From assembly GCF_003243465.1 (NCBI RefSeq), contig NZ_QFQZ01000125.1:1-8459 (forward strand): 8,459 nt of DNA. The letters run 5' to 3'. Shown here piece after piece: positions 1-6,477 of this stretch. This DNA comes from Caulobacter segnis (lineage in GTDB: Bacteria; Pseudomonadota; Alphaproteobacteria; Caulobacterales; Caulobacteraceae). The notes beneath the pieces were generated by a model. It saw only the letters and a list, made by a program, of their open reading frames with translations. It was not told the DNA's origin and did not search any database. The position numbers and the translations under genes were made by a program. The first letter of the stretch is position 1; every line of letters begins with the position of its first letter.

Positions 1-144
1 GGACGGGCAAGGCGCCGCCACTTCAGGTTCAACTACGGCGCCAGCGCCGGTCACCCATGCCGCGCGAGCGGCTTAGTCCAATGGCGCAGAATAGACCTAG
101 CAGGCTGAACTGGAGGGCTGCAGCCATCACCAAGTGTGACGCCC
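1..144. other. left edge, no supportable gene
   Basis: No gene can be supported here. One plus-strand frame is open from the window edge to a TAG at 74-76 and could be the last 24 codons of a gene entering from the left (Ala/Thr/Pro-rich end). Its third-position GC is clearly lower than in the real genes of this window, so it may be chance. A perfect 10-base palindrome (GGCTGCAGCC, 116-125) lies before the end of the minus-strand hydrolase but has no loop or T-tract, so it is not called a terminator. Confidence 0.3.
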
Positions 145-1164
145 CTACCGCCTCGCCCCCAACACCCGCGTCACCGCCTCGATCACCCGCTGGGGCTGGT
201 CCAGCTGGATCAGGTGGCTGGTGTCGGTCACGACCTGGCGTTCGCCGCGCGTGGACAGGGCCGCCAGGGCCTTGTGGCTTTCGACCCAGTCCGCCGTCAG
301 GGCCGCATGGTCGGCCTCGGCTTCGCGCGGCCAGTAGGGGCGGGCGGCGCTGAGCACGATCAGCGGCAGGTCGCCATAGGCTCGGCCGGCCTTGGCGATG
401 CGCTCGCCATTGGCCTCGTACTCGGCGTAGAGCGAGGCCTGGGCGCGCAGCCGGGCGGGGTCGGCGTCGCGCTGGGCCAGCGTGGCCTGAACCGGCTTGG
501 GAATCTCCGGGAAGTACTGGAAGCAGGGCGCGGCCGGGGCGCCCGTCTTGATCGCGCCGGACGCGACGCCGGCGGCGCAGTCGCGCAGGCGCTGGACCTC
601 GCTGGCGAAATAGGCGCGGTCGGCCTTGGCGGCCACGGGGCTGATCGCCGCCTCGCGGGCCAGGTCGTGGGGCCGCGACGGGTCGACCAGCACGACGCCC
701 GCGACTTCCTGGCGATGACGATCGGCGAAGGCCAGGGTCTCGTAGGCGCCGGCGGAGTGCCCGACCAGCACGTAGGGGCCCTTGATCCCGGCGCCCTTCA
801 GCGCGCGCTCCAGGTCGGCGGTGGTCTGGTCGACCGTCTGGGCGTGGCGCGCGTCGCCGTCGCTGAGGCCGAAGCCCGCGCGGTCCCAGGCGCAGGCGCG
901 GGTGACCTTGGCGACCTCGGGCTGGACCTTGGCCCAGGTCGCCGACCAGGCGCCCAGGCCGGCGGTGAACACCACGGTCGGCGCGCCCTGGCCGATGCAG
1001 CGCAGATGGATGCGGCGCGCGCCGTCGACGGCGACCATGCCGCCCGGGGCGATGTAGTCGGCCATGGCCTCGACGACCGGCACGTCCGGAATGACCTGGG
1101 CGCGCGCGCCGCAAGCCAGGCTGGCCAGCAGCAAGCCGACGCCGACCGAAAACAATCCCTTCAC
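145..1164 (-). CDS. exported alpha/beta-fold hydrolase
   Basis: Probable serine hydrolase of the alpha/beta-fold superfamily; the substrate cannot be told from sequence. In the 339-residue product the nucleophile elbow GHSAG places the catalytic Ser at about residue 137. The catalytic His is probably about residue 317 (TSHLIQLDQP), and an Asp after a strand at about 161 (VLVDPS) is a candidate acid. Residues 1-22 look like a Sec signal peptide: Lys near the N-terminus, a hydrophobic core, and ARA before a probable cut after residue 22, so it should act in the periplasm or outside. No ATG fits. I chose the GTG at 1164 because a GGGGG Shine-Dalgarno-like run (1173-1177) lies 8 bases before it; another GTG two codons upstream (1170) would be only 2 bases from that run. 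It is the last of four minus-strand genes, 72 bases after tag, and may have its own promoter. The family call is firm; the exact start is less so. Confidence 0.88.
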   Translation of the reverse strand: MKGLFSVGVGLLLASLACGARAQVIPDVPVVEAMADYIAPGGMVAVDGARRIHLRCIGQGAPTVVFTAGLGAWSATWAKVQPEVAKVTRACAWDRAGFGLSDGDARHAQTVDQTTADLERALKGAGIKGPYVLVGHSAGAYETLAFADRHRQEVAGVVLVDPSRPHDLAREAAISPVAAKADRAYFASEVQRLRDCAAGVASGAIKTGAPAAPCFQYFPEIPKPVQATLAQRDADPARLRAQASLYAEYEANGERIAKAGRAYGDLPLIVLSAARPYWPREAEADHAALTADWVESHKALAALSTRGERQVVTDTSHLIQLDQPQRVIEAVTRVLGARR

Positions 1165-1202
1165 GCGCACATCCCCCGCATTGCTCGCTTTCCGGGCGCG
1201 GA

Positions 1203-1229
1203 CCTTAGCCTTGGCGGCGGCGATGGCAA
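1203..1229 (-). promoter_or_regulatory. possible weak sigma-73-type promoter for the hydrolase
   Basis: On the minus strand TTGCCAT, 13 bases, then GCTAAGGT resembles the Caulobacter housekeeping pattern TTGACGS-N10-14-GCTANAWC, with mismatches in both boxes. Its position would give a leader of about 30 bases before the GTG start. The match is weak and could be chance. Confidence 0.25.
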
Positions 1230-1236
1230 CCTTGGT

Positions 1237-1830
1237 CTAGGGGCGGTGTCCCAGCGCCTTGCACGCGTCATGCCGGAAGCAGCTGACAAAGTGGTCGTTG
1301 ACCATGCCGGTGGCCTGCATGAAGGCGTAGACGATCACCGGGCCGCAGAACTTGAAGCCCCTGGCCTTCAGCGCCTTGGCCATGTCGACGGCCAGGGGCG
1401 TCTGGGCCGGGACCTGGGACCCGTCCTCCCAGGCGTTCTGGATCGGCGCGCCGCCGACGATGTCCCACAGGAAGCCGCTGAAGTCCTCGCCGCGCTCGCG
1501 CATGTCCAGATAGATCCGCGCGCCGGCGATGGCCGCGTCGATCTTGCCGTTCGAGCGGATGATGCCGGCGTCGGCCATCAGCCGCGCGCGGTCGGTCTCG
1601 TCGAAGCGGGCGACCTTTTCGGGATCGAAGCCGGCGAAGGCCGCGCGGAACGCCTCGCGCTTCCTCAGGATGGTGATCCACGACAGCCCGGCCTGGAAGC
1701 CGTCCAGCACCAGCTTTTCCCAGAGCGCGCGGCTGTCCCACTCGGGCACGCCCCACTCGTGGTCGTGATAGGCCTCGTAGAACGGATCGCCGTTCATGCC
1801 GCGCCAGGTGCATCGGGTCGGTTCGGTCAT
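1237..1830 (-). CDS. tag: DNA-3-methyladenine glycosylase I
   Basis: Base-excision repair enzyme that removes 3-methyladenine from alkylated DNA. The 197-residue product follows E. coli Tag (187 residues) throughout: AYHDHEWGVP (residues 20-29), QAGLSWITIL (46-55), DAGIIR (87-92), GFKFCG (158-163) and MVNDH (176-180). The zinc ligands of the family are present: Cys7, His22, His180 and Cys184. The residue aligned with E. coli Glu38, which recognises the base, is Asp43 here (LDGFQAG instead of LEGQQAG). The ATG at 1830 is chosen because it aligns with the family N-terminus. An in-frame ATG at 1860 would add ten basic residues and begin only 5 bases from the LexA box. No clear Shine-Dalgarno precedes either. 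It lies between two exported hydrolases on the same strand, to which it has no evident functional link. The LexA operator upstream suggests SOS induction. Confidence 0.95.
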   Translation of the reverse strand: MTEPTRCTWRGMNGDPFYEAYHDHEWGVPEWDSRALWEKLVLDGFQAGLSWITILRKREAFRAAFAGFDPEKVARFDETDRARLMADAGIIRSNGKIDAAIAGARIYLDMRERGEDFSGFLWDIVGGAPIQNAWEDGSQVPAQTPLAVDMAKALKARGFKFCGPVIVYAFMQATGMVNDHFVSCFRHDACKALGHRP

Positions 1831-1865
1831 GCGACGAGCTTGGCGCAAAGCGCGGCGCATGACCA

Positions 1866-1880
1866 GAACTTTTCAAGAAC
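1866..1880 (-). promoter_or_regulatory. LexA (SOS) box upstream of tag
   Basis: The minus strand reads GTTCTTGAAAAGTTC, an exact match to the alphaproteobacterial LexA operator GTTC-N7-GTTC. It sits in the 74-base gap between the hydrolase stop and tag, 35 bases before the chosen tag ATG, and contains TTGAAA, which could serve as a -35 element. LexA bound here would block tag transcription until DNA damage. The exact match and the repair gene directly downstream support each other. Confidence 0.8.
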
Positions 1881-1883
1881 AGA

Positions 1884-1906
1884 AGCGCGGCGCGCGGCGG
1901 CGCGCT
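1884..1906 (-). terminator. possible weak terminator after the upstream hydrolase
   Basis: On the minus strand AGCGCG, overlapping the hydrolase stop codon, can pair with CGCGCT across an 11-base GC-rich loop and is followed by TCTGTTCTT. The stem is short and the T-tract interrupted, so termination here is only possible. It would separate the hydrolase transcript from the SOS-controlled tag gene. Confidence 0.25.
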
Positions 1907-2786
1907 ACGCCTTCAGGAAGGTCTCGACCTCGGCCATGAACTTGGCGTCCTGGTCGATCATGATGAAGTGGGCGGTGTCCTCGATGCGGACCAGCTTGAC
2001 GCCCTTCAGCGGTGTGTAGGCCGCCTGGTACCAGCCCCCGAAGACGGCCGCGGGGACGGGCATGCCGCTGTTCCAGGCGTAGACCACCGTGGTGGGGGCG
2101 GTGATCTTGGAGAGCTCCGGCGTCAGGTCGGTGGTCAGCAGCTCCTCCATGGCCCGGCCCGAGACCTGCCGGTCGCTGTCGAGCGAGTGCTTGACGATGG
2201 CCGGACGGGCGGCCTCGGTCTTCACCATGCCGGCGATCACCTGCTCCTGCATGGCCTTGAAGCCCTCGGCCGGCGCGTTGGCGATCTGGGCGCGGAAGCC
2301 GGCGGCGCGCTGGGCGACGACGTCGGCCGGGACGCCCGGGCCGAAATAGGCGACCGAGAGGTTGGGGAACATGTCGACGACCATCAGCTTGCCGACCAGC
2401 GCGGGATGGCGCGCGGCCAGCATCATGCCGATCGTGCCGCCCATCGAGTGACCGATCACGGCCGGCGTCTTCAGGCCCTTGTCCTGGATGTAGCCGGCCA
2501 GGCCCTCGGCGACGCCCGCCGCGACCTTGCCCTCGGCGTTTCCGGCCGTCGGCGCCCCGGCGAAGCCCGCAACCTGCACCAGGTGGACCCGGTAGCGGCT
2601 CTTCAGGGCCTCGGCGGTCGGCTTCCAGATCTCGCGGGACGAGGACAGGCCGGGGATCAGGATGACGTCCGGACCCGCGCCCACCACCTCGACGGTGAAG
2701 CGGTCGGCGTCGGCGGCGAGGACCGGGCCGGCGAGGGCGGCGGCGGCGAGCAGCGCGCCCGCGCCCAGGATGTCACGGCGGTTCAT
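1905..2786 (-). CDS. exported alpha/beta-fold hydrolase (Tat-like signal)
   Basis: Alpha/beta-fold serine hydrolase, 293 residues, substrate unknown. The oxyanion-loop region is IPGLSSS (44-50), the nucleophile elbow is GHSMGG with Ser114, and the catalytic His is probably His273 (EDTAH). At the position after the late strand where many relatives carry the acid (VVYAWNSGMP) there is Asn239, so Asp138 (VVDMF) is the better acid candidate. The N-terminus NRRDIL followed by an Ala/Leu-rich core and VLA at 22-24 resembles a twin-arginine signal, suggesting export of a folded protein. The start at 2786 rather than an upstream in-frame codon at 2870 is fixed by GGGGAG seven bases before it and by the signal peptide beginning there. 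It lies 87 bases after ygfZ on the same strand. It shares the fold but little sequence with the hydrolase at 145-1164. Confidence 0.9.
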   Translation of the reverse strand: MNRRDILGAGALLAAAALAGPVLAADADRFTVEVVGAGPDVILIPGLSSSREIWKPTAEALKSRYRVHLVQVAGFAGAPTAGNAEGKVAAGVAEGLAGYIQDKGLKTPAVIGHSMGGTIGMMLAARHPALVGKLMVVDMFPNLSVAYFGPGVPADVVAQRAAGFRAQIANAPAEGFKAMQEQVIAGMVKTEAARPAIVKHSLDSDRQVSGRAMEELLTTDLTPELSKITAPTTVVYAWNSGMPVPAAVFGGWYQAAYTPLKGVKLVRIEDTAHFIMIDQDAKFMAEVETFLKA

Positions 2787-2793
2787 GAATAGG

Positions 2794-2799
2794 CTCCCC
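2794..2799 (-). promoter_or_regulatory. ribosome binding site deciding the hydrolase start
   Basis: GGGGAG on the minus strand, seven bases before the ATG at 2786. It supports this start over the longer reading frame that begins at 2870. Confidence 0.7.
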
Positions 2800-2873
2800 A
2801 GAACGATCCTGGCCTCCAGTGGCGGACCGTCGTTTGGCGAACCTCTGCCTTGCTTTGTCGCGGAGCGCAATCG

Positions 2874-3671
2874 TCAGGGTTGCGGTAGCCAGCCGGGCCA
2901 TTCGACCCGCACGGGGCGGCCCTCGACCGTCAGGTCCGCGCCGTCGATGCGATCCAGGCGCAGCAGGGCCAGCGCCCGGCCGTCGCTGCCGCTCGCGACC
3001 TCGCCGGCGCGCAGCTCGCCCGCCAGCACCTCGGCGCCGAAGGCCAGCGGCGGGCCGTCGAAGGTGATCGGCAGCATGCGGGTCTTGATCGTCCCGCGCC
3101 GCTTCATCCGGCTGGTGGTCTCCTGGCCGACGAAGCAGCCTTTCTTGAAGTCGATGCCGGCCAGCAGGTCGAAATTGGCCTCGATCGGATAGGTCCGCTC
3201 CTGGCCCCAGTCGGCGGGGCCGGGGACGCCGAGCGCCAGGCGATGGGCGTCGTAGGCGTCCTCGTCGGCGTCGGCGGGGCGGTCGTCATAGGCGCGCGCG
3301 CCCAGCGCCGGCAGGCGCGGATCGACGTAGAGGCCCTCGCCCGCGACCTCGCCGCCGAACACCGCCAGCACCGGCCGGTCGCTGGCCTCCAGCGTCACCT
3401 TGGCCCGCAGGCGGTAGATCGTCAGGCGCTGGATCAGGGCGTCGCGCTGGTCGGCCTGGACGTCGAGCAGGGCGCCGTCGTCGGTCCCGGCCACGAACAG
3501 GTCGTGCAGCAGCTTGCCCTGCGGCGTCAGCAGGCCCGCGAAGCGCAGCTCGCCCGGCGCCAGGGTCTCGACGTCCTGGGTCAGCAGGCCCTGCAGGAAG
3601 CTTCGCCAGTCCGGGCCGGAGACGGCGATGACGGCGCGGGAAGTCAGGCGGGCGGTGATCGGCGTGGTCAT
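2874..3671 (-). CDS. ygfZ: YgfZ/GcvT-domain folate-binding protein
   Basis: Member of the YgfZ family, cytoplasmic tetrahydrofolate-binding proteins related to the glycine-cleavage T protein. They support Fe-S cluster enzymes such as the tRNA methylthiolase MiaB, especially under oxidative stress. The 265-residue product carries the family signature KGCFVGQE at residues 177-184, including the conserved Cys179, after a GcvT-like N-terminal domain (GPDWRSFLQGLLTQD, 19-33; LTPQGKLLHD, 48-57). A short beta-rich C-terminal domain follows. Its length is somewhat below the E. coli protein (about 326 residues), as in many alphaproteobacterial relatives. The ATG at 3671 fits the family N-terminus, but no Shine-Dalgarno is visible. 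It is divergent from the glycosyltransferase, and the 124-base gap between them must hold both promoters. The hydrolase downstream is not obviously related. Confidence 0.92.
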   Translation of the reverse strand: MTTPITARLTSRAVIAVSGPDWRSFLQGLLTQDVETLAPGELRFAGLLTPQGKLLHDLFVAGTDDGALLDVQADQRDALIQRLTIYRLRAKVTLEASDRPVLAVFGGEVAGEGLYVDPRLPALGARAYDDRPADADEDAYDAHRLALGVPGPADWGQERTYPIEANFDLLAGIDFKKGCFVGQETTSRMKRRGTIKTRMLPITFDGPPLAFGAEVLAGELRAGEVASGSDGRALALLRLDRIDGADLTVEGRPVRVEWPGWLPQP

Positions 3672-3738
3672 GGGCGCAGATGTGGCGCCGGGGACCCGTT
3701 CGCGCCACCCTTTCCGGCCATGAACCGGCTCGTCCCGG

Positions 3739-3754
3739 TAAACAAGACATTAAC
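3739..3754 (+). promoter_or_regulatory. degenerate CtrA-like site
   Basis: TAAA-N7-TTAAC lies in the gap between ygfZ and the glycosyltransferase and differs by one base from the Caulobacter CtrA pattern TTAA-N7-TTAAC. AT-rich bases are rare in this genome, which makes the patch stand out, but a single degenerate site is weak evidence for cell-cycle control. Confidence 0.3.
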
Positions 3755-3766
3755 GTGGGATGCGCC

Positions 3767-3788
3767 GACTCGCCGACGGCCCTATACA
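3767..3788 (+). promoter_or_regulatory. possible promoter with CcrM site, close to the start codon
   Basis: GACTC at 3767-3771 is a GANTC site, the target of the CcrM methylase. CTATACA at 3782-3788 resembles a -10 box. Transcription would then begin about 3794-3797, at or next to the ATG at 3796, giving a leaderless or nearly leaderless mRNA. This agrees with the lack of a Shine-Dalgarno sequence. No good -35 is seen. Confidence 0.4.
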
Positions 3789-3795
3789 TGGACCG

Positions 3796-4929
3796 ATGAC
3801 ACAGCGGGCCTTCCCGATTCTCTTCATCACGGCGACGCGCATCGGTGACGCGGTGCTTTCGTCCGGCCTGATCAAAATGCTGGCCGACCAGATCCCCAAC
3901 GCGCGCTTCACCATCGTCGCCGGCCCGCTGGCCGCGCCGCTGTTCGCGCACGTGCCGGGTCTCGACCGGGTTATCGTGATGGAGAAGGGCAAGGGCAAGG
4001 GCCATTGGTTCAAGCTGTGGAACCAGGTGCGCCACAAGAAGTGGGGGCTGGTCGTCGACCTGCGCGGCTCGGCCACGGCCCTCTTCCTGCGCCGCGACAA
4101 GCGAGCGATCTGGAAGAAGACCCCGGGCGAGCCGGTGCACAAGGTGGTCGACGCCGCCCGCACGCTGAAGCTCGAGGGCGAGCCGCCCGCGCCCTATCTC
4201 TACATCACGCCCGAGGTCGAGGCCCTGGCCGACGAGCTGCTGGGAGACAGCGGTCCGATCCTGGCCGTGGGGCCCGCCGCCAACTGGGTCGGCAAGGTCT
4301 GGCCGATCGAGCGCTTCGCTCAGACCGCCGCCCAACTGCTCGACAAGGACGGGCCCCTGGCCGGCGGCCGGCTGCTGATCCTGGGCGGGCCGGAAGACAC
4401 CCGCATGGTCGAGGAGCTGCGCATGGCCTCGGCCCGCGGCCGCACGATCGACCTGACCGGCAAGGTGGATCTCCTGACCGCCTATGCCTGCCTCAAGCGC
4501 GCCAGCCTGTTCATCGGCAACGACTCGGGCCTGATGCATATCGCCGCGGCCGCCGGCTGCCCGACCGTCGGGCTGTTCGGCCCCTCGGACGAGCGCCGCT
4601 ACGGACCCTGGGGCGACAAGGCCGTCGCCGTGCGCGGCCCGCGCAGCTTCGAGCAGTTCCTGGCCGTGGATCCGGAGCTCTCCCAAGCCATCCGCCATAT
4701 GAGCGACCTGCCGGTGACCACGGTGATCCGCGCGGCCAAGGACCTGCTGGCCCGGGTCTCGCCGCAGGTCGAGCCGGCGGTCGAGGACAACGTCGCTGAC
4801 ACCGAGGTCCCGGAAACCTCGCCGTGGGGCGAGCCGATCGAGGACCCGGCGCCGGCGGAGGCTTCGCCGGAAGCCTCGCCGGAGACGGACGCCGCCGAAC
4901 GGCGAGTGGCCGAGCCCGACGCCAGCTAG
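3796..4929 (+). CDS. glycosyltransferase family 9 (heptosyltransferase type)
   Basis: Member of GT family 9, the ADP-heptose:LPS heptosyltransferases (WaaC/WaaF type), which add heptose to the lipopolysaccharide core on the cytoplasmic face of the inner membrane. Of 377 residues, the first 325 or so form the two Rossmann-like domains. ATRIGD (13-18) matches the WaaC/WaaF loop with the catalytic Asp. GPAANWVGKVWP (159-170) contains the expected Lys of the donor site, and GNDSGLMHIAAAAG (241-254) followed by GLFGPSD (259-265) is the nucleotide-sugar signature. Residues from about 326 to the end form an acidic Pro/Ala/Glu/Ser-rich tail with a tandem EASP repeat, absent from the classical enzymes and probably disordered. 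I chose the ATG at 3796 because the family begins just before the first strand (ILFITATR); an ATG at 3760 would add twelve unrelated residues. No LPS neighbours are present, so the precise acceptor is unknown. Confidence 0.9.
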   Translation: MTQRAFPILFITATRIGDAVLSSGLIKMLADQIPNARFTIVAGPLAAPLFAHVPGLDRVIVMEKGKGKGHWFKLWNQVRHKKWGLVVDLRGSATALFLRRDKRAIWKKTPGEPVHKVVDAARTLKLEGEPPAPYLYITPEVEALADELLGDSGPILAVGPAANWVGKVWPIERFAQTAAQLLDKDGPLAGGRLLILGGPEDTRMVEELRMASARGRTIDLTGKVDLLTAYACLKRASLFIGNDSGLMHIAAAAGCPTVGLFGPSDERRYGPWGDKAVAVRGPRSFEQFLAVDPELSQAIRHMSDLPVTTVIRAAKDLLARVSPQVEPAVEDNVADTEVPETSPWGEPIEDPAPAEASPEASPETDAAERRVAEPDAS

Positions 4930-4936
4930 TTCCAGG

Positions 4937-4965
4937 TTGCCTCGGGCGCGGAGCGGCCCTAGATC
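4937..4965 (+). promoter_or_regulatory. sigma-73-like promoter for the dihydroorotase-family gene
   Basis: TTGCCTC, a 14-base spacer, then CCTAGATC fits the Caulobacter housekeeping pattern TTGACGS-N10-14-GCTANAWC at five of seven and six of seven fixed positions. It lies in the 64-base gap after the glycosyltransferase, and the predicted start of transcription falls just before the ribosome binding site. Confidence 0.5.
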
Positions 4966-4980
4966 GCCTCGACCATTCGC

Positions 4981-4986
4981 GAGGAG
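4981..4986 (+). promoter_or_regulatory. ribosome binding site of the dihydroorotase-family gene
   Basis: GAGGAG seven bases before the ATG at 4994. It decides this start over the in-frame upstream codon at 4937, which lies inside the probable promoter. Confidence 0.8.
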
Positions 4987-4993
4987 CCGCGCC

Positions 4994-6328
4994 ATGACCC
5001 AGACCTTCGACCTGATCGTTCGCGGCGGCGAGGTGGTGAACCATGCCGGGCGAGGCTTCGCCGACATCGGCGTGCGCGGCGGCAAGATCGTCGCGATCGG
5101 CGACCTCTCCCAGGCCAGCGCCGGCGAGGTGTTCGACGCCACGGGCCTGACCGTGCTGCCCGGCGTCATCGACAGCCAGGTCCACTTCCGCGAGCCCGGC
5201 CTGGAGTGGAAGGAAGACCTGGAAAGCGGCTCGCGCGGCGCGGCTCTGGGCGGCGTCACCGCCGTCTTCGAGATGCCCAACACCGAGCCGACCACCACGG
5301 ATCCCGAAGCCCTGGCCGACAAGCTCTCGCGCGCCAAGGGCCGGATGCACACCGACCACGCCTTCTATGTCGGCGGCACCCACGAGAACGCCGCCTTCCT
5401 GGGCGAGCTGGAGCGCCTGCCGGGCTGCTGCGGCATCAAGGTGTTCATGGGCGCCTCGACGGGCTCGCTCCTCGTGCAGGACGACGAAGGCGTCGAGAAC
5501 GTCCTGCGCCACGTCAACCGCCGCGCGGCCTTCCACTCCGAGGACGAATACCGCCTGGCCGAACGCCGGGCTCTGGCCCGTCCCGGCGACTGGACCAGCC
5601 ACCCGGAAGTGCGCGACGCCCAGGCCGCCCTGCAGTCCACCCACCGCCTGGTCCGCATCGCCAAGAACCTCGGCAAGCGCATCCACGTGCTGCACGTGAC
5701 GACCAAGGAAGAGATCGACTTCCTGGCCCAGAACAAGGACGTCGCCAGCGTCGAGGTCACGCCCCAGCACCTGACCTTGGTCGCGCCCGAGGCCTATGAG
5801 CGCCTGAAGGGCTTCGCCCAGATGAACCCGCCGATCCGCGACGCCGAGCACGTGGCGGGGATCTGGCGCGGGATCGACACCGGCGTCGCCGACGTGCTGG
5901 GCAGCGACCACGCCCCGCACACCCGCGAGGAGAAGGCGCGGCCCTATCCGGCCTCGCCGTCGGGCATGCCGGGCGTCCAGACCCTGGTGCCGATCATGCT
6001 GACCCACGTGGTCGACGGGAAGCTAACCCTGGAGCGCTTCGTCGATCTGACCAGCCACGGCGTGAACCGGATCTTCGGCCTGGCCGACAAGGGCCGCATC
6101 GCCGAGGGCTTCGACGCCGACTTCACCATCGTCGACATGAAGGCGCGCCGCGTCATCACTCACGACTGGATGGCCACCCGCTCGGGCTGGACGCCGTTCG
6201 ACGGCTTCGAGGCCAAGGCCTGGCCCAAGGCGACGATCGTGCGCGGGATCGTGGTCATGCGCGACGACGAGGTGATCGCCGAGGGCCGCGGCGAGCCGGT
6301 GCGGTTCCTGGAGACGCTGGCGGGGTAG
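4994..6328 (+). CDS. dihydroorotase-family amidohydrolase
   Basis: Cytoplasmic metal-dependent cyclic amidohydrolase of the dihydroorotase/allantoinase group (PyrC/AllB, COG0044), most likely annotated as dihydroorotase, which interconverts carbamoyl-aspartate and dihydroorotate in pyrimidine synthesis. The 444-residue product shows the expected order: GVIDSQVHFREPG (57-69), MPNT (94-97), the metal-bridging Lys149 in GIKVFMG, His181 in FHSED, His234 in VLHVTT, MNPPIR (277-282) and the catalytic Asp305 in GSDHAPH. One metal ligand is changed: the usual HxH reads Gln62-Val-His64. I recall the same QVH in other alphaproteobacterial proteins called dihydroorotase, so this is probably a subfamily trait, and the true substrate could differ. 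No pyrB or other pyrimidine gene is nearby. It has its own promoter and ribosome binding site and converges on the sigma-factor gene. Confidence 0.88.
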   Translation: MTQTFDLIVRGGEVVNHAGRGFADIGVRGGKIVAIGDLSQASAGEVFDATGLTVLPGVIDSQVHFREPGLEWKEDLESGSRGAALGGVTAVFEMPNTEPTTTDPEALADKLSRAKGRMHTDHAFYVGGTHENAAFLGELERLPGCCGIKVFMGASTGSLLVQDDEGVENVLRHVNRRAAFHSEDEYRLAERRALARPGDWTSHPEVRDAQAALQSTHRLVRIAKNLGKRIHVLHVTTKEEIDFLAQNKDVASVEVTPQHLTLVAPEAYERLKGFAQMNPPIRDAEHVAGIWRGIDTGVADVLGSDHAPHTREEKARPYPASPSGMPGVQTLVPIMLTHVVDGKLTLERFVDLTSHGVNRIFGLADKGRIAEGFDADFTIVDMKARRVITHDWMATRSGWTPFDGFEAKAWPKATIVRGIVVMRDDEVIAEGRGEPVRFLETLAG

Positions 6329-6339
6329 GTATCTTCCAT

Positions 6340-6466
6340 CCCGATCTCCCCGGCGAATGCCGGGGCCCAGATCGTATGGCTTTGGGCTGACGGGAAGCAG
6401 CGCCCCGCCCATGCTTGCGTCTCGGAGGGCTTCATCTGGGCCCCGGCATTCGCCGGGGAGGTCGGG
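6340..6466. repeat. REP/BIME-like inverted repeat between convergent genes
   Basis: Two 33-base arms (6340-6372 and 6434-6466) are reverse complements with one mismatch; the inner 27 bases are perfect. The spacer is 61 bases. Each arm is itself a hairpin: CCCCGGC, a 4-base loop, GCCGGGG. This nested layout is typical of paired REP elements. It starts 12 bases after the amidohydrolase stop and ends 11 bases before the sigma-factor stop, so it may also stop transcription from both sides, although no T-tract follows the stems. Confidence 0.85.
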
Positions 6467-6477
6467 TGTTGATAGAG

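Noticed and set aside
2..76. possible C-terminal end of a gene entering from the left
   Set aside because: Only 24 codons, low third-position GC compared with neighbours and no motif; kept as a remark, not as a gene.
116..125. perfect palindrome GGCTGCAGCC
   Set aside because: Ten bases, no loop or T-tract; expected by chance in GC-rich DNA and not convincing as a terminator or operator.
29..127. small minus-strand frame of 32 residues with a hydrophobic stretch
   Set aside because: No ribosome binding site, no family resemblance, and it is only the tail of an antisense frame across the hydrolase.
136..2019. 627-codon plus-strand open frame
   Set aside because: It lies antisense to two well-supported genes (hydrolase, tag); high-GC codon use leaves long stop-free antisense frames, and the product has no recognisable domain.
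3286..5352. 688-codon minus-strand open frame
   Set aside because: It crosses the ygfZ start region in the wrong frame and lies antisense to the glycosyltransferase and amidohydrolase genes; its composition is the shadow of their codon bias.
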